Part shown: piece by piece, positions 41,660 to 50,975 of the stretch
Numbering within the stretch: the stretch's first letter is position 1
How the letters are laid out: each line of letters begins with the position of its first letter
NCBI GenBank assembly: GCA_002382325.1
Contig: DGAG01000011.1
Span: 186,001 to 250,000 of the forward strand
Source: Epsilonproteobacteria bacterium UBA4036
Lineage (GTDB): Bacteria > Campylobacterota > Campylobacteria > Campylobacterales > Arcobacteraceae
Direction of reading: 5' to 3'
DNA length: 64,000 nt
The notes under the pieces: model-generated
The model's input: the letters and a program-made list of their open reading frames with translations, nothing else
What the model was told of the DNA's origin: nothing
Database searches by the model: none
Position numbers and translations under genes: made by a program

Positions 41660-42273
41660 AGCAGACATCTTTTAATATTTTTTTTCTTTTCCCAACCCAG
41701 TTTTTTGAGTTCGGGAGTCTTTAATGAATGTTTGGTGTGTCCTAAACACAAATATCCCACAAGTTTATATTCGTTGGAAATTCCCAAAATCTTTTTGACC
41801 TTTTTGGGTTTTAAGATACTTACCCAACCCATGCCCAAGTTTAAACTTCGAGCAACAAGCCACATATTTTCAATGGCACAAACCACTGAGTATTCGCCAC
41901 TTTGTTTCATAAAAGTTTGTCCCAAAATAGGCTTGGTCGGTTTTTTGTATAACACCGCGATATTAATAGGTGCTTCTTTAATGCCCTCAAGCTTTAATGT
42001 TGAATACAAAGGTTTATCGTGAAACTTCGCTTGACTTTTTTTAAACTGTTGTGTAAAAAGTGTATGAATCTTATTTTTAGTGGAATCTTTGTTAATAATA
42101 AGAAAGCGCCAAGGCTGTGAATAGCCTACGGATGGCGCATGCAAAGCAGCACTAAGGATAGTATTTAACTCTTTTTGTTTAACTTTTTTGGGCAAAAAGT
42201 TATTGCCACGCACATCACGTCGCCAACGAATAATGCGTTGAAGTGTTTTCGACTCTTTTTTAGAAAATTTCAT
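41656..42273 (-). CDS. bluB: 5,6-dimethylbenzimidazole synthase BluB
   Basis: BluB cleaves reduced FMN with oxygen to make 5,6-dimethylbenzimidazole, the lower ligand of vitamin B12. This 205-residue nitroreductase-fold protein has the BluB-specific set RWRRDVRGNNF, ALHAPSVGYSQPWRFLII, LEGIKEAPINIAV, LGMGWVSILKPK and YLCLGHT...PELKKLGW. These separate it from ordinary nitroreductases. It overlaps the upstream small gene at TGATG. No other cobalamin gene and no riboswitch was seen nearby. Confidence 0.82.
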   Translation of the reverse strand: MKFSKKESKTLQRIIRWRRDVRGNNFLPKKVKQKELNTILSAALHAPSVGYSQPWRFLIINKDSTKNKIHTLFTQQFKKSQAKFHDKPLYSTLKLEGIKEAPINIAVLYKKPTKPILGQTFMKQSGEYSVVCAIENMWLVARSLNLGMGWVSILKPKKVKKILGISNEYKLVGYLCLGHTKHSLKTPELKKLGWEKKKNIKRCLL

Positions 42274-42575
42274 CAGACATTTAAATCATGGAGTTCTTTA
42301 AATAAAAAGGCTTCAATAATCTCATCAATACTTTTTTGAGTGGGTGCGACTAAAACCGTGATATTCTCTTCCATAAAAGGCCAAACGTACTCTTGTTCAT
42401 TTTCCACAACAACACAATCAATCCATTCATTAATCTCTTCTCTTCGTTTAAAAAAGGATACTTTGATAATTTCACCTTCGTCCAACTCAACCAATGCCCA
42501 GCTTTTGGTTTGATCTAATGTTGTAATTAAAGCTTCATGTCGTTTGTTGGAATCCATAGGTATTAGAATCAGCAT
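42273..42575 (-). CDS. Small protein, possibly NifX/NifB-associated fold
   Basis: This 100-residue protein starts MLILIPMDSNKRHEALI and has a short alternating beta-alpha pattern ending in APTQKSIDEIIEAFLFKEL. That layout is like the dinitrogenase iron-molybdenum cofactor-binding (NifX-like) fold, but no diagnostic residue is present and the match is weak. It is the first gene of a two-gene group with bluB. A role linked to cobalamin is not implied by the sequence itself. Confidence 0.6.
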   Translation of the reverse strand: MLILIPMDSNKRHEALITTLDQTKSWALVELDEGEIIKVSFFKRREEINEWIDCVVVENEQEYVWPFMEENITVLVAPTQKSIDEIIEAFLFKELHDLNV

Positions 42576-42703
42576 TATCTTCCTTTGACAAGTATTCGTT
42601 ATAGGTGATATTGTACCAAAAATTAGTATCGATTTGGCTTGAAAGAGTTTTAAACTTTTTTAGATACAATTATTTTTGAGTGAATTTAAATGAAGGATAA
42701 GAG

Positions 42704-42880
42704 ATGAATGAAAATGAAATCAAAGAGTTTTTAAATAGGGTATTGCCCATGCTAAAAGAGTTACCCAACGAAGAGATTATTGAAAATATTAATAACATAC
42801 CTGATATGAGCAATGAAGAGCGAGAAAAGTTTATTCAAGCCATTTTATCACTTAAAGAAGAGGAAAACCCTCTAAAATAA
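42704..42880 (+). CDS. Small acidic hypothetical protein (58 aa)
   Basis: An open frame with AAGGATAAGAG before its ATG encodes 58 residues: an N-terminal MNENEIKEFLNRVLPML, a Glu/Asn/Ile-rich middle, and KFIQAILSLKEEENPLK. It is highly charged, predicted helical and without cysteine. It fills the space between the NifX-like gene and tRNA-Pro on the opposite strand. The good ribosome site and clean codon usage support it as real. No family was recognised. Confidence 0.6.
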   Translation: MNENEIKEFLNRVLPMLKELPNEEIIENINNIPDMSNEEREKFIQAILSLKEEENPLK

Positions 42881-42883
42881 GTA

Positions 42884-42960
42884 TGGTCGGAGTAGCCGGA
42901 GTTGAACCGACGACCTCTACCACCCCAAGGTAGCACGCTACCAGACTGCGCTATACTCCG
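42884..42960 (-). tRNA. tRNA-Pro (anticodon GGG)
   Basis: This is a 77-base cloverleaf. The acceptor CGGAGTA pairs with TACTCCG, and the anticodon arm is CTACC-TTGGGGT-GGTAG. The T-arm has loop GGTTCAACTCC, and discriminator A and CCA are encoded. GGG reads CCC and CCU. Confidence 0.95.
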
Positions 42961-43019
42961 AACGATTTTGAAATGATAACAAAATTTGTTTAAAAAGAGA
43001 TAATAAAATGCAATTTTAT

Positions 43020-44801
43020 TTAACAATAGGTGCGTTTAAACCATTTTGAAAAAACAAACAGACTCCAAAGATGCTGCTTAAACTTGTTGGTTTTGGCAAA
43101 AGCAAAGAGTTGTTTGAGGTAGCTTTCATTAAAAAACCCCGTTTGATCGTTGACTTCAAGAATGATGTGAAGGATTTCATCGCCATAATGGCTAAATAGC
43201 CACTCATTAAAAGGAGAATTAAACCCTTTTTTTGTGCGTTCTATTATGGTATTGGGCAGATATTTTTGAGCAATCTTTTTAAGCAAATATTTGTTGGTAT
43301 TGCCCACTTTGAGTGTGGAATCGACACTAAACATATAATTGACCAAATTAAAATCTAAAAAAGGGTTTCTTACTTCCAAAGAGTGTGCCATACTCATTTT
43401 ATCCACTTTACTGAGTAAGCTTTGACCCAACCAAATTTTTAAATCAATGTAACTCATCCAATCAACAGGGTCCAGTTTGGGTTTTTCGCTTTTAAAATGA
43501 GGCACTTTTTTAAATAAACGTTTCTTTTGAATATCAGTAAATATTTCGCCAAATGAGTGGTATAAGGTCTCTTTTTTTATCACACGACGCAGATATTCAC
43601 TCTCTTTGGTATTATTTTGCAAAGTAGAAATAATGGAATCCATAAAAGCAGTTTGTTGGGTGCTTAAACTCTTTTCAAAGGCATAATAGTTTAAAAATTT
43701 GGCGTAATTATCGTAACCCAAAAAGAGTTCATCGCTTCCTTCACCACTTAAAACGGTTTTTATACCCGTAGTGTGAATTTTTTGACTCAATAAAAACAGA
43801 GGCACACACGCACTGTCACCATGAGGCTCTTCTAAAAAATCCAATACCGTTTCAAAGGAGTCAATAAACTCTTTTTGAGCAATTTCCAAAGGATGATGAT
43901 ACGAGTTAATGTGTTGTGCAGTAATTTTGGCATAAGGCAATTCACTGTAAGAAGGATAATCGCTGTAGCCCACACTAAAGGTGTGAATACGTTTGCCACT
44001 GATTTGGGTATATAAAGCAGAAATCAATGATGAATCAATGCCACCACTGAGCAAACTTCCCACTTCAACATCCGCTTTCATACGATTTTGTACACTTGAA
44101 ATAAGCAATGCTTCAATATCTTTAAGTGCCGTGGGCTCGTCTTTGATTTTTTTGTAGGTATTGATTTTATAGTAACGTTTGGTACTAAGTTTGCCTCGTT
44201 CAACGATAAGATAAGAAGCCTCTTCCAATTTATGAATATCTTGAAAAAAAGTGTTCTCATTGAGTGGTACAAAATATTGCAAATATTGACTTAAGGCAAC
44301 TTTGTTGATTTTGGGTGTGGTTTCCAATAAAGTAATAAGGGGTTTAATCATACTGGAAAAGATAAACTTTCCCTCTTTAAACGTGTAGAAAAAAGGTTTT
44401 TTCCCGTAGCGATCTTTTGCACAAAAGAATTTATCAATCTTGGAGTCATAAATACAAAAACTGAACATACCGTTGAGTTTGTTTAAAAAGTTTTCTTGAT
44501 ATTTTTGGTATAAACGAATAAGCACTTCCGTATCAGATTTGGTAACACAGGACAGATTCTCTTCAATTATGAGTTCTTGATAGTTGTAAATTTCGCCGTT
44601 AAAAACAATTAAAATATCATCAAAAATCATCGGCTGATTGGCTTCTTCGTTTAAATCAATAATGCTTAATCGCGTATGTCCAAACGTATTGCCATGAAAA
44701 GATTGAATACCACAAAAATCAGGTCCTCGATGGTGCAATTGTTCAACGATTTTTTGGAAATTGAGTTTGGGTTCAAAATTGCAGCCAACAATACCACACA
44801 T
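43020..44801 (-). CDS. asnB: Asparagine synthetase, glutamine-hydrolysing
   Basis: AsnB makes asparagine from aspartate, ATP and glutamine. The 593-residue protein starts with the class II glutaminase domain, whose Cys2 nucleophile is in MCGIVGC, with HRGPDFCG and FNGEIYNY. The synthetase domain carries the PP-loop SLLSGGIDSSLISAL and the VLSGEGSDELFLGY segment. AsnB-like proteins also modify peptides and polysaccharides, but no such genes surround it. It is four bases after the AEC transporter gene. Confidence 0.93.
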   Translation of the reverse strand: MCGIVGCNFEPKLNFQKIVEQLHHRGPDFCGIQSFHGNTFGHTRLSIIDLNEEANQPMIFDDILIVFNGEIYNYQELIIEENLSCVTKSDTEVLIRLYQKYQENFLNKLNGMFSFCIYDSKIDKFFCAKDRYGKKPFFYTFKEGKFIFSSMIKPLITLLETTPKINKVALSQYLQYFVPLNENTFFQDIHKLEEASYLIVERGKLSTKRYYKINTYKKIKDEPTALKDIEALLISSVQNRMKADVEVGSLLSGGIDSSLISALYTQISGKRIHTFSVGYSDYPSYSELPYAKITAQHINSYHHPLEIAQKEFIDSFETVLDFLEEPHGDSACVPLFLLSQKIHTTGIKTVLSGEGSDELFLGYDNYAKFLNYYAFEKSLSTQQTAFMDSIISTLQNNTKESEYLRRVIKKETLYHSFGEIFTDIQKKRLFKKVPHFKSEKPKLDPVDWMSYIDLKIWLGQSLLSKVDKMSMAHSLEVRNPFLDFNLVNYMFSVDSTLKVGNTNKYLLKKIAQKYLPNTIIERTKKGFNSPFNEWLFSHYGDEILHIILEVNDQTGFFNESYLKQLFAFAKTNKFKQHLWSLFVFSKWFKRTYC

Positions 44802-44804
44802 CTT

Positions 44805-45730
44805 TTATACGCCTAACCCAAAAAAGTATTCAATCAATTGTAAGTAAAAGTAGATTAATCCAATAAATGCCAATGAACTGATTAAAATGGCACTGGTGAC
44901 ATCGTGGGGTCGGCAATTGTACAATGCTGCAATATTGACGTTATTAACAGCCAAAGGCACCATAAGTTCCATCAGTAAAATGGCTGCCACATAAGGGTTT
45001 AAATCACTTAAAAAGATAACACCTAAACCCACCAAAGGCAAAAGAATATGTTTAACCAAGGTGATATGAAAAGAGAGTTTCCATGCTGTAGTTTTCACCT
45101 TAACTTGACTTAAATAGATACCAAAAATAACCAATTGCATCACAATAGCTGTATAAGAGCCCATTTCTAAAATACGATTAAAATGCACACCAATAGGAAA
45201 CTGATAATAGTTAAATGCCAAAGCAATTAGGGCAAACCAAATGGCAGGGATTTTAAAAATAGAGCCCAAAGCTTGTTTAAAAGAGAATTGATCTTTGGCA
45301 AAAAAGTAAACGCTAAAGAGATAGATAAAAAAGACATTGGCAATATTTAAAATACTGGTATAAGGAACACTCGCCATTCCAAAAAGAGCAATACCCAAAG
45401 GAATACCCAAATTCCCGGTATTTCCAACCAATGAAGAGGCCAAATAAATTGATTGATCTTTCGAATCACTGAAAATCTTTTTATAGACAATAAGCAAAAA
45501 ACCTAAACAAATAAAGATAATAATAAAGTATAAAATGGGAGCTAAAATAAACTCAAAATCAATAGGAGCTTTCGTTAATCCCCAAAAAATCAAAATGGGT
45601 TGCAGAAAATAGAGATTAAGAAGAATAAAACTTTTTTCATCGATTTTCTCTTTAAACTGGCGTTTAACAACAAATCCTATAACGATAAAAAAATAGATGG
45701 TGCCTACTGAAATTAATGCTTCGATGTCAT
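44805..45730 (-). CDS. AEC-family transporter with disrupted or non-standard start
   Basis: This is an auxin-efflux-carrier/malate-permease type membrane protein. The usable frame with a standard start begins at TTG 45593 (262 residues), but the same frame runs on upstream to about 45725. There it encodes the missing first helix (ALISVGTIYFFIVIGFVV) and the LNLYFLQPILIFWG motif typical of the family start. No ATG, GTG or TTG opens that extension. An ATG at 45730 with AAAGGA sits one base out of frame and reaches a stop after five codons. Either a single base is missing after the start or AUC/AUU is used. asnB follows. Confidence 0.75.
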
Positions 45731-45798
45731 TTCCTTTAAAAAAGGGAATTTTAGCATAACTTCATTGACAAGTGGTAAAATAACTCTTGTTTGAGTTA

Positions 45799-47379
45799 TT
45801 AAACCATAATACCTTTAATCATAAAAAAGACAGCTGCAGATAAACAAGCAGCAGCAGGTACGGTAATAATCCATGCCGCAACAATTTTTTTAATCGCATC
45901 TCGTTTGACATATTTTATGCTTTTAGCCTCTTTAAAATTCTTTTTGGCTTCCCTTGCTGATTCAATTTTTTCATCAATTAATCGGTGCAAAGCAACGATT
46001 TTTTGATAATTGGCTTTGGTTTTTTTATCAATGGCTTCAAGGGTATGTAACTCTTTTTCATAGGCATCAAGCTCTTTTTTATCTTTTTTAAATCGTTTTC
46101 TGGCTCGGCTGATATAGGCACTTTCACTTGAATCAAGATATTCTCTTAAAAATCCCACTCCAAATACTCCTCCAACGGCGATATGCGTAGAAGAAACAGG
46201 TAAGCCCAATTGTGAAGCCACAATAACGGTAAACGCTGCTGCCATGGCAATTGAAAAGGCTCGAACTTGATCCAGTTCAGTAATCTCACTTCCCACCGTT
46301 TGAATCAATTTGGGACCATATAACGCAAGTCCTACTGCAATACCAATAGCCCCTACTGCCATAACCCAAAAAGGGATACCTACTTTACTGGAAATTCCTG
46401 CATTCATAATGGCATCATTAATGGCAGCTAAAGGTCCAATGGCATTGGCAACATCATTGGCACCATGAGCAAAAGATAAGAGTGCTGCGGCAAAGACCAA
46501 GGGAATATTAAATAAAGAGTTCACACTTGCTCGTGAGTTACTCAGTTTTGCACTGTTTTTTAGAATAATGGATTTGGCAAAAATAAAAACAATGACAGCA
46601 ATGACAATTCCAATTAACGAAGCTTGAAGAAAATTCAAATGGATAAGTTGTTTTAAGCCTTTTAGGATTAAATACGTTGAAAATGCCCATGACATTAATG
46701 CAATTAAATAAGGCACAAACGTTTTCGCAGCACTGACCATATCCTCTTTAAACATAATATTTCGTTTTATAAAAAATAAAAATCCTGCGGCGATGACCCC
46801 TCCTAATACAGGAGAGATAATCCATGAAGAGACAATTTTCCCCATTGTACCCCAATTAACAATTGAAAATCCTGCTGCGGCAATTCCTGCCCCCATAACA
46901 CCACCAACAATGGAATGAGTGGTAGATACAGGCGCACCTACGGCAGTTGCAAAGTTAAGCCAAATGGCTGCACTAAGAAGCGCAGCTGTCATTGCCCAAA
47001 TAAAAATTTCGGGATTGGTAATTAAAGCAGGATCAATAATGCCATTTTTGATGGTTTTAACCACTTCACCACCGGCAATAAAAGCACCACCTGCCTCACA
47101 AATAGCGGCAATAACAATTGCCCACATCATGGTTAAGGCTTTTGAACCAACAGCAGGTCCTACGTTATTAGCAACATCATTGGCACCAATGTTCATCGCC
47201 ATATACGCACCAAATACCGCACCAATAATCAAAAATGTATTGTTTTCAATATTGCCATGAAATGCATAACTGTAAATAAAAACAAAAGCAACAAACAGCA
47301 ATGCCAAAGAAAACTTGGTGTAGTTTGACATTGATTTTCGTGTAACTTTATTGATTTTTTCGATGGTTTTAATATCCAC
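45799..47379 (-). CDS. PiT-family inorganic phosphate transporter
   Basis: This 526-residue low-affinity phosphate:cation symporter has about ten membrane helices in two homologous halves. Each carries the PiT signature: GANDVANNVGPAVGSKALT in the first, and ALLSFAHGANDVANAIGPLAA in the second. VGAPVSTTHSIVGGVMGAG and QLGLPVSSTHIAVGGVFGVG are also present. Before the last helix it has a long charged cytoplasmic insertion of about 75 residues (KKDKKELDAYEKELHTLEA) predicted to be coiled coil. Confidence 0.93.
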   Translation of the reverse strand: MDIKTIEKINKVTRKSMSNYTKFSLALLFVAFVFIYSYAFHGNIENNTFLIIGAVFGAYMAMNIGANDVANNVGPAVGSKALTMMWAIVIAAICEAGGAFIAGGEVVKTIKNGIIDPALITNPEIFIWAMTAALLSAAIWLNFATAVGAPVSTTHSIVGGVMGAGIAAAGFSIVNWGTMGKIVSSWIISPVLGGVIAAGFLFFIKRNIMFKEDMVSAAKTFVPYLIALMSWAFSTYLILKGLKQLIHLNFLQASLIGIVIAVIVFIFAKSIILKNSAKLSNSRASVNSLFNIPLVFAAALLSFAHGANDVANAIGPLAAINDAIMNAGISSKVGIPFWVMAVGAIGIAVGLALYGPKLIQTVGSEITELDQVRAFSIAMAAAFTVIVASQLGLPVSSTHIAVGGVFGVGFLREYLDSSESAYISRARKRFKKDKKELDAYEKELHTLEAIDKKTKANYQKIVALHRLIDEKIESAREAKKNFKEAKSIKYVKRDAIKKIVAAWIITVPAAACLSAAVFFMIKGIMV

Positions 47380-47534
47380 ACAAACCCTTTTTGTAACTGT
47401 TTTGTAATTTAAATTCGATAGGATTGTAGCGTGATAATGATTAGTATAGCTTTAAGTAAGCTTAAAGTATTTATGGGGAAAGTATTGAATATATTCCAAA
47501 TGACCATAAAATATGACCTTGGAAATTGTCAAAT

Positions 47535-47810
47535 TCAGTGTTTTTTGTCCTCTTTTTTTTTCTTTTTAGAAAAACCCGCTCCCTTTTTCTCTTTTTTTTC
47601 TAAGTCTAATTCCTGAATAAGTGTTTGATAATCTAAGCCTTGTTCATGTAACGTTGCAAAACATTGAGCGATTACGGCAATGGCATTAGGCACTTCCCCT
47701 TTTTTCTTATAGGCTTGTATGTTTTTTTCATTAACTTTAATGAGTTCAGCAAATTTGGGAAGAGTAATTTCGGAGTCTAAAAGAAGTTTTTTAAATGCGA
47801 TAAAAGTCAT
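47535..47810 (-). CDS. Small HTH-like protein with Lys-rich tail
   Basis: This 91-residue protein has a helix-turn-helix-like first half (LPKFAELIKVNEKNIQAYKKKGEVP), followed by a helix (AIAVIAQCFATLHEQGL) and an extremely basic tail (KKEKKGAGFSKKKKKEDKKH). The tail could bind nucleic acid. It lies between the helicase and phosphate transporter genes, all on the minus strand. I do not recognise a characterised family. Confidence 0.65.
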   Translation of the reverse strand: MTFIAFKKLLLDSEITLPKFAELIKVNEKNIQAYKKKGEVPNAIAVIAQCFATLHEQGLDYQTLIQELDLEKKEKKGAGFSKKKKKEDKKH

Positions 47811-47916
47811 AGTTTAAATTCCTAACATTAAAGTGAATAATCATACTAAAATCTCTATAAATTATTACTAAAATATATAAAAGCTATGAAAATGAATGGG
47901 AAGAATGAAGAAGAGA

Positions 47917-49386
47917 TTAATCTCTTCTTCTGCTTCTTGAACTTGAACTTGAGTTTCGAGGTCTTGAACCTGATCCAGCATGAGAGTTTCGGTTTCTTGA
48001 AAAGTTTCCTCTTCCTCTTCCTCGACCTCGATTGTCCCCTCGAGCGTCATCTCTGGAATTTTTCATTCGTTCAAATAATCTTTCGATGTCATTTTGTGAT
48101 TTACCAATATAGTTATTTCCTTGAACCGCAGTGTCTTCTGCTAGCATGGAAGCGAGTTTAAACGCAATGGTTGAGATATCAAACTCTTCTTTAAGCTCTT
48201 CTAATAAGCTATAAACACCTTCATTGACTTCTTGTGTTCGAATTTTTTGGATAAATGAGCTTACTTTTTTCTCTTTTACACTTTTAATGTTAGGAATCAC
48301 TTTTGCTTCAAGTTTTCCCCCTGTGGTTTGTTGAATTTTTTGAATCATTCTAAACTCATGAGGTGTTACAATTGAGATGGCTTTTCCCTCTTTTCCTGCT
48401 CGTCCTGTTCGTCCAATTCTGTGAACATACGATTCACTGTCAAATGGTAAATGGTAGTTAAAGACATGAGAAACGTCATTAACATCAAGTCCACGTGCCG
48501 CAACATCAGTTGCAATTAATACTTCCAGTTTTCCTTTTTTAAACGCATTGATGGCTTCTTCTCTTTGACGTTGCTCCATATCTCCGTGAAGACCTTTTGC
48601 ACTGTATCCAAGAGAGACTAAAAATGTAGAAAGTCTGTCAACTTCTTTTTTGGTTCGACAAAAAATAATCGATTTTTCAGGATTTTTGAAATCGTATAAT
48701 CGAATTAATGCGTCGTCTCTTTCGTGTTCGTCGACCACATAAAACGATTGCTCAATTTTGCTGTTGGTCATTTCTGCTTTTGTTATGGTAATAAACGTAG
48801 GTTCAATCAAAATGGTTTGAGCCAATTTTTTAATGGCTAATGGCATGGTGGCTGAAAAAAGAAGGGTTTGTCTTTTTGTCGGTAAAAAAGTGAAAATCTC
48901 TTTAATATCGTCTAAAAATCCCATATCAAGCATTTCATCGGCTTCATCTAAAACCACGAAATTAGGCTTAATATCAATTTTATTTCCTTTTAAAAGGTCC
49001 AAAAATCGTCCTGGTGTTGCAACAATAACACTGGCATTGGCAATATGACTTAACTGTCTTGAATACGATTGACCACCGTAAACCGTAGCCGTTTTGATGT
49101 TTAAAAATCGTCCAAATCGGAAAATTTCATCTGAAACTTGCATAGCAAGTTCTCGTGTGGGTACGATAATAACAGCTTCTACACTGCCATCGCATTTGAG
49201 ATTGTTTAAAATAGGAAGACCAAATGCGGCTGTTTTCCCTGTTCCTGTATGGGCTTGTCCGACCATATCTTTACCTGATAACACAACAGGAATCGCATCT
49301 TTTTGAATAGGGCTTGGTTCTTTAAATCCTGCTTCATCGATGGCTTGTTGTAACTTTGCGTTTAAATTAAACTCTTTAAATGTCAT
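47917..49386 (-). CDS. DEAD-box RNA helicase
   Basis: This 489-residue ATP-dependent RNA helicase has all motifs: QKDAIPVVLSGKD, AHTGTGKTAAFGLP (I), PTRELA (Ia), TPGRFLD, VLDEADEMLDMGF (II), LFSATMP (III), ATDVAARGLDV (V) and HRIGRTGRAGKEG (VI). The C-terminal tail has RG repeats and then a Ser/Arg run, an RNA-binding feature seen in DeaD- and RhlE-type proteins. It probably acts in ribosome assembly or cold adaptation and may partner RNase J. Its repetitive tail produces false open frames on the opposite strand. Confidence 0.94.
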   Translation of the reverse strand: MTFKEFNLNAKLQQAIDEAGFKEPSPIQKDAIPVVLSGKDMVGQAHTGTGKTAAFGLPILNNLKCDGSVEAVIIVPTRELAMQVSDEIFRFGRFLNIKTATVYGGQSYSRQLSHIANASVIVATPGRFLDLLKGNKIDIKPNFVVLDEADEMLDMGFLDDIKEIFTFLPTKRQTLLFSATMPLAIKKLAQTILIEPTFITITKAEMTNSKIEQSFYVVDEHERDDALIRLYDFKNPEKSIIFCRTKKEVDRLSTFLVSLGYSAKGLHGDMEQRQREEAINAFKKGKLEVLIATDVAARGLDVNDVSHVFNYHLPFDSESYVHRIGRTGRAGKEGKAISIVTPHEFRMIQKIQQTTGGKLEAKVIPNIKSVKEKKVSSFIQKIRTQEVNEGVYSLLEELKEEFDISTIAFKLASMLAEDTAVQGNNYIGKSQNDIERLFERMKNSRDDARGDNRGRGRGRGNFSRNRNSHAGSGSRPRNSSSSSRSRRRD

Positions 49387-49506
49387 GTGTTGTCCTTGTG
49401 TATTCTTCTATGAGAATGATTTAAAAGATACACCTATATATGACTATTTAACGAACTTTAGTAAGCGGTTACTTGATAAAAACAGAATTCAAGTGTTTAA
49501 AACAGG

Positions 49507-49526
49507 TTTGAAGAGACGTCTTCAAA
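49507..49526. repeat. Hairpin upstream of the helicase gene
   Basis: TTTGAAGA-GACG-TCTTCAAA is a perfect eight-pair stem with a tetraloop in the 215-bp gap before the helicase gene. It could be a leader structure. The rest of this gap holds AT-rich promoter-like sequence and no gene. Confidence 0.45.
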
Positions 49527-49602
49527 AAACAGTAAGCATATAATTGTGTATATTTTGGCGGATTATACTTAAATTAATATAAATTTAAGCTTTAGAAAAA
49601 GG

Positions 49603-50973
49603 CTATTTGCCTTTTTCTACTTCTAAATCGGCTAATTTTTTATAGCCTTCAAGATATTTAGTGTCGTAAGTATTGTTGATAAAGTCTTGGTTTTCCATCA
49701 TTTTAATGTGAAAAGGAATCGTTGTTTTAATCCCTTCAACCTCAAACTCGCTTAATGCTCGTTTCATAATGTTGATGGCTTTTTCTCGGTCTCTTCCCCA
49801 CACAATCAGTTTCCCAATCATTGAGTCATAGTAAGGAGGAACGATATAGTTGGTATAAACATGAGAATCAACTCGAACATTTCTTCCCCCTGGCACCATC
49901 CATTGGGTTACTTTTCCGGGACTGGGTAAGAAACTGTTTGGGTCTTCTGCTGTAATTCGACACTCAATGGCATGACCTCTAAATTTGATGGTATCTTGTG
50001 CAGGTAATTTTTCACCTTGGGCCACTTTAATCATCCATTCAATAATGTCAATACCACTGACCATTTCAGACACAGGGTGTTCTACTTGAAGTCGTGTATT
50101 CATCTCCATAAAGTAGATGTTTTGTTTATCATCGGCTAAAAATTCAAACGTTCCTGCTCCTTCATACTCTAAGTATTTCGTGGCTTTAACAGCAACGTCT
50201 AAAAGTTTTGCTCGAGTTTCGTCGTTGAGTAAAATGGCAGGCGATTCTTCAATAACTTTTTGGTGTCGTCGTTGTAAAGAACAATCTCTCTCACCAATGT
50301 GAATGGCATTGCCATGGCTGTCACCAATAACTTGAACTTCAATGTGTCGAGGATTGTTGATAAATCGCTCTAAATACATCGTTCCATCACCAAAGGCAGC
50401 TAAGGCTTCACTTGAAGCCGCCATAAACAGTTGGTCAAACTCAGCTTCAGTTTTAATCAGCCTCATTCCTCTACCACCACCACCAGCAGCTGCTTTTGCC
50501 ATAATAGGATAACCAATTTCATTGGCAACTCTTCGTCCGTCTTCAAGAGTATGTACAGCCCCTTTAGAACCAGGAACGACAGGAACACCTGCTTTAATCA
50601 TCTCTTCTTTGGCTTTTGATTTATCCGCCATTTTTTCCATGACTTCAACAGAAGGTCCGATGAATTTGATGTTATGCAATCGGCATACTTCTACAAAGTC
50701 TTGATTTTCAGATAAAAATCCATAGCCTGGGAAAATCGCATCACACCCAGTCATTTCTGCGGCTGTGATAATAGCTGGAATACTTAAATACGATTCAGTT
50801 GATTTTGCTCCACCAATACACACCGCTTCATCGGCATGTTTTAAATACGAGGCATTTTTATCACCGGCACTGTAAACAGCGACCGATTTTTTCCCCATTT
50901 CCTTAATAGTTCTAATAGCTCTTTGAACAATTTCACCTCTGTTGGCTATTAAAATCTTTTTAATTTCTGCCAT
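49603..50973 (-). CDS. accC: Acetyl-CoA carboxylase, biotin carboxylase subunit
   Basis: AccC carboxylates biotin on AccB using ATP and bicarbonate, the first half-reaction of fatty acid synthesis. The 456-residue ATP-grasp protein has the AKAAAGGGGRGMRL glycine loop, the ERDCSLQRRHQKVIEE segment with the bicarbonate Arg, and EMNTRLQVEHPVSE. It is two bases from accB in the usual accB-accC order. The transferase subunits lie elsewhere. Confidence 0.96.
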   Translation of the reverse strand: MAEIKKILIANRGEIVQRAIRTIKEMGKKSVAVYSAGDKNASYLKHADEAVCIGGAKSTESYLSIPAIITAAEMTGCDAIFPGYGFLSENQDFVEVCRLHNIKFIGPSVEVMEKMADKSKAKEEMIKAGVPVVPGSKGAVHTLEDGRRVANEIGYPIMAKAAAGGGGRGMRLIKTEAEFDQLFMAASSEALAAFGDGTMYLERFINNPRHIEVQVIGDSHGNAIHIGERDCSLQRRHQKVIEESPAILLNDETRAKLLDVAVKATKYLEYEGAGTFEFLADDKQNIYFMEMNTRLQVEHPVSEMVSGIDIIEWMIKVAQGEKLPAQDTIKFRGHAIECRITAEDPNSFLPSPGKVTQWMVPGGRNVRVDSHVYTNYIVPPYYDSMIGKLIVWGRDREKAINIMKRALSEFEVEGIKTTIPFHIKMMENQDFINNTYDTKYLEGYKKLADLEVEKGK

Positions 50974-50975
50974 GA

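Noticed and set aside
41656..42273. Generic nitroreductase
   Set aside because: Several BluB-specific segments (SVGYSQPW, LEGIKEAP, GWVSIL, YLCLG) are present together.
47868..48161. Small ORFs overlapping the helicase 3' end
   Set aside because: They are shadow frames of the RG- and Ser/Arg-rich helicase tail.
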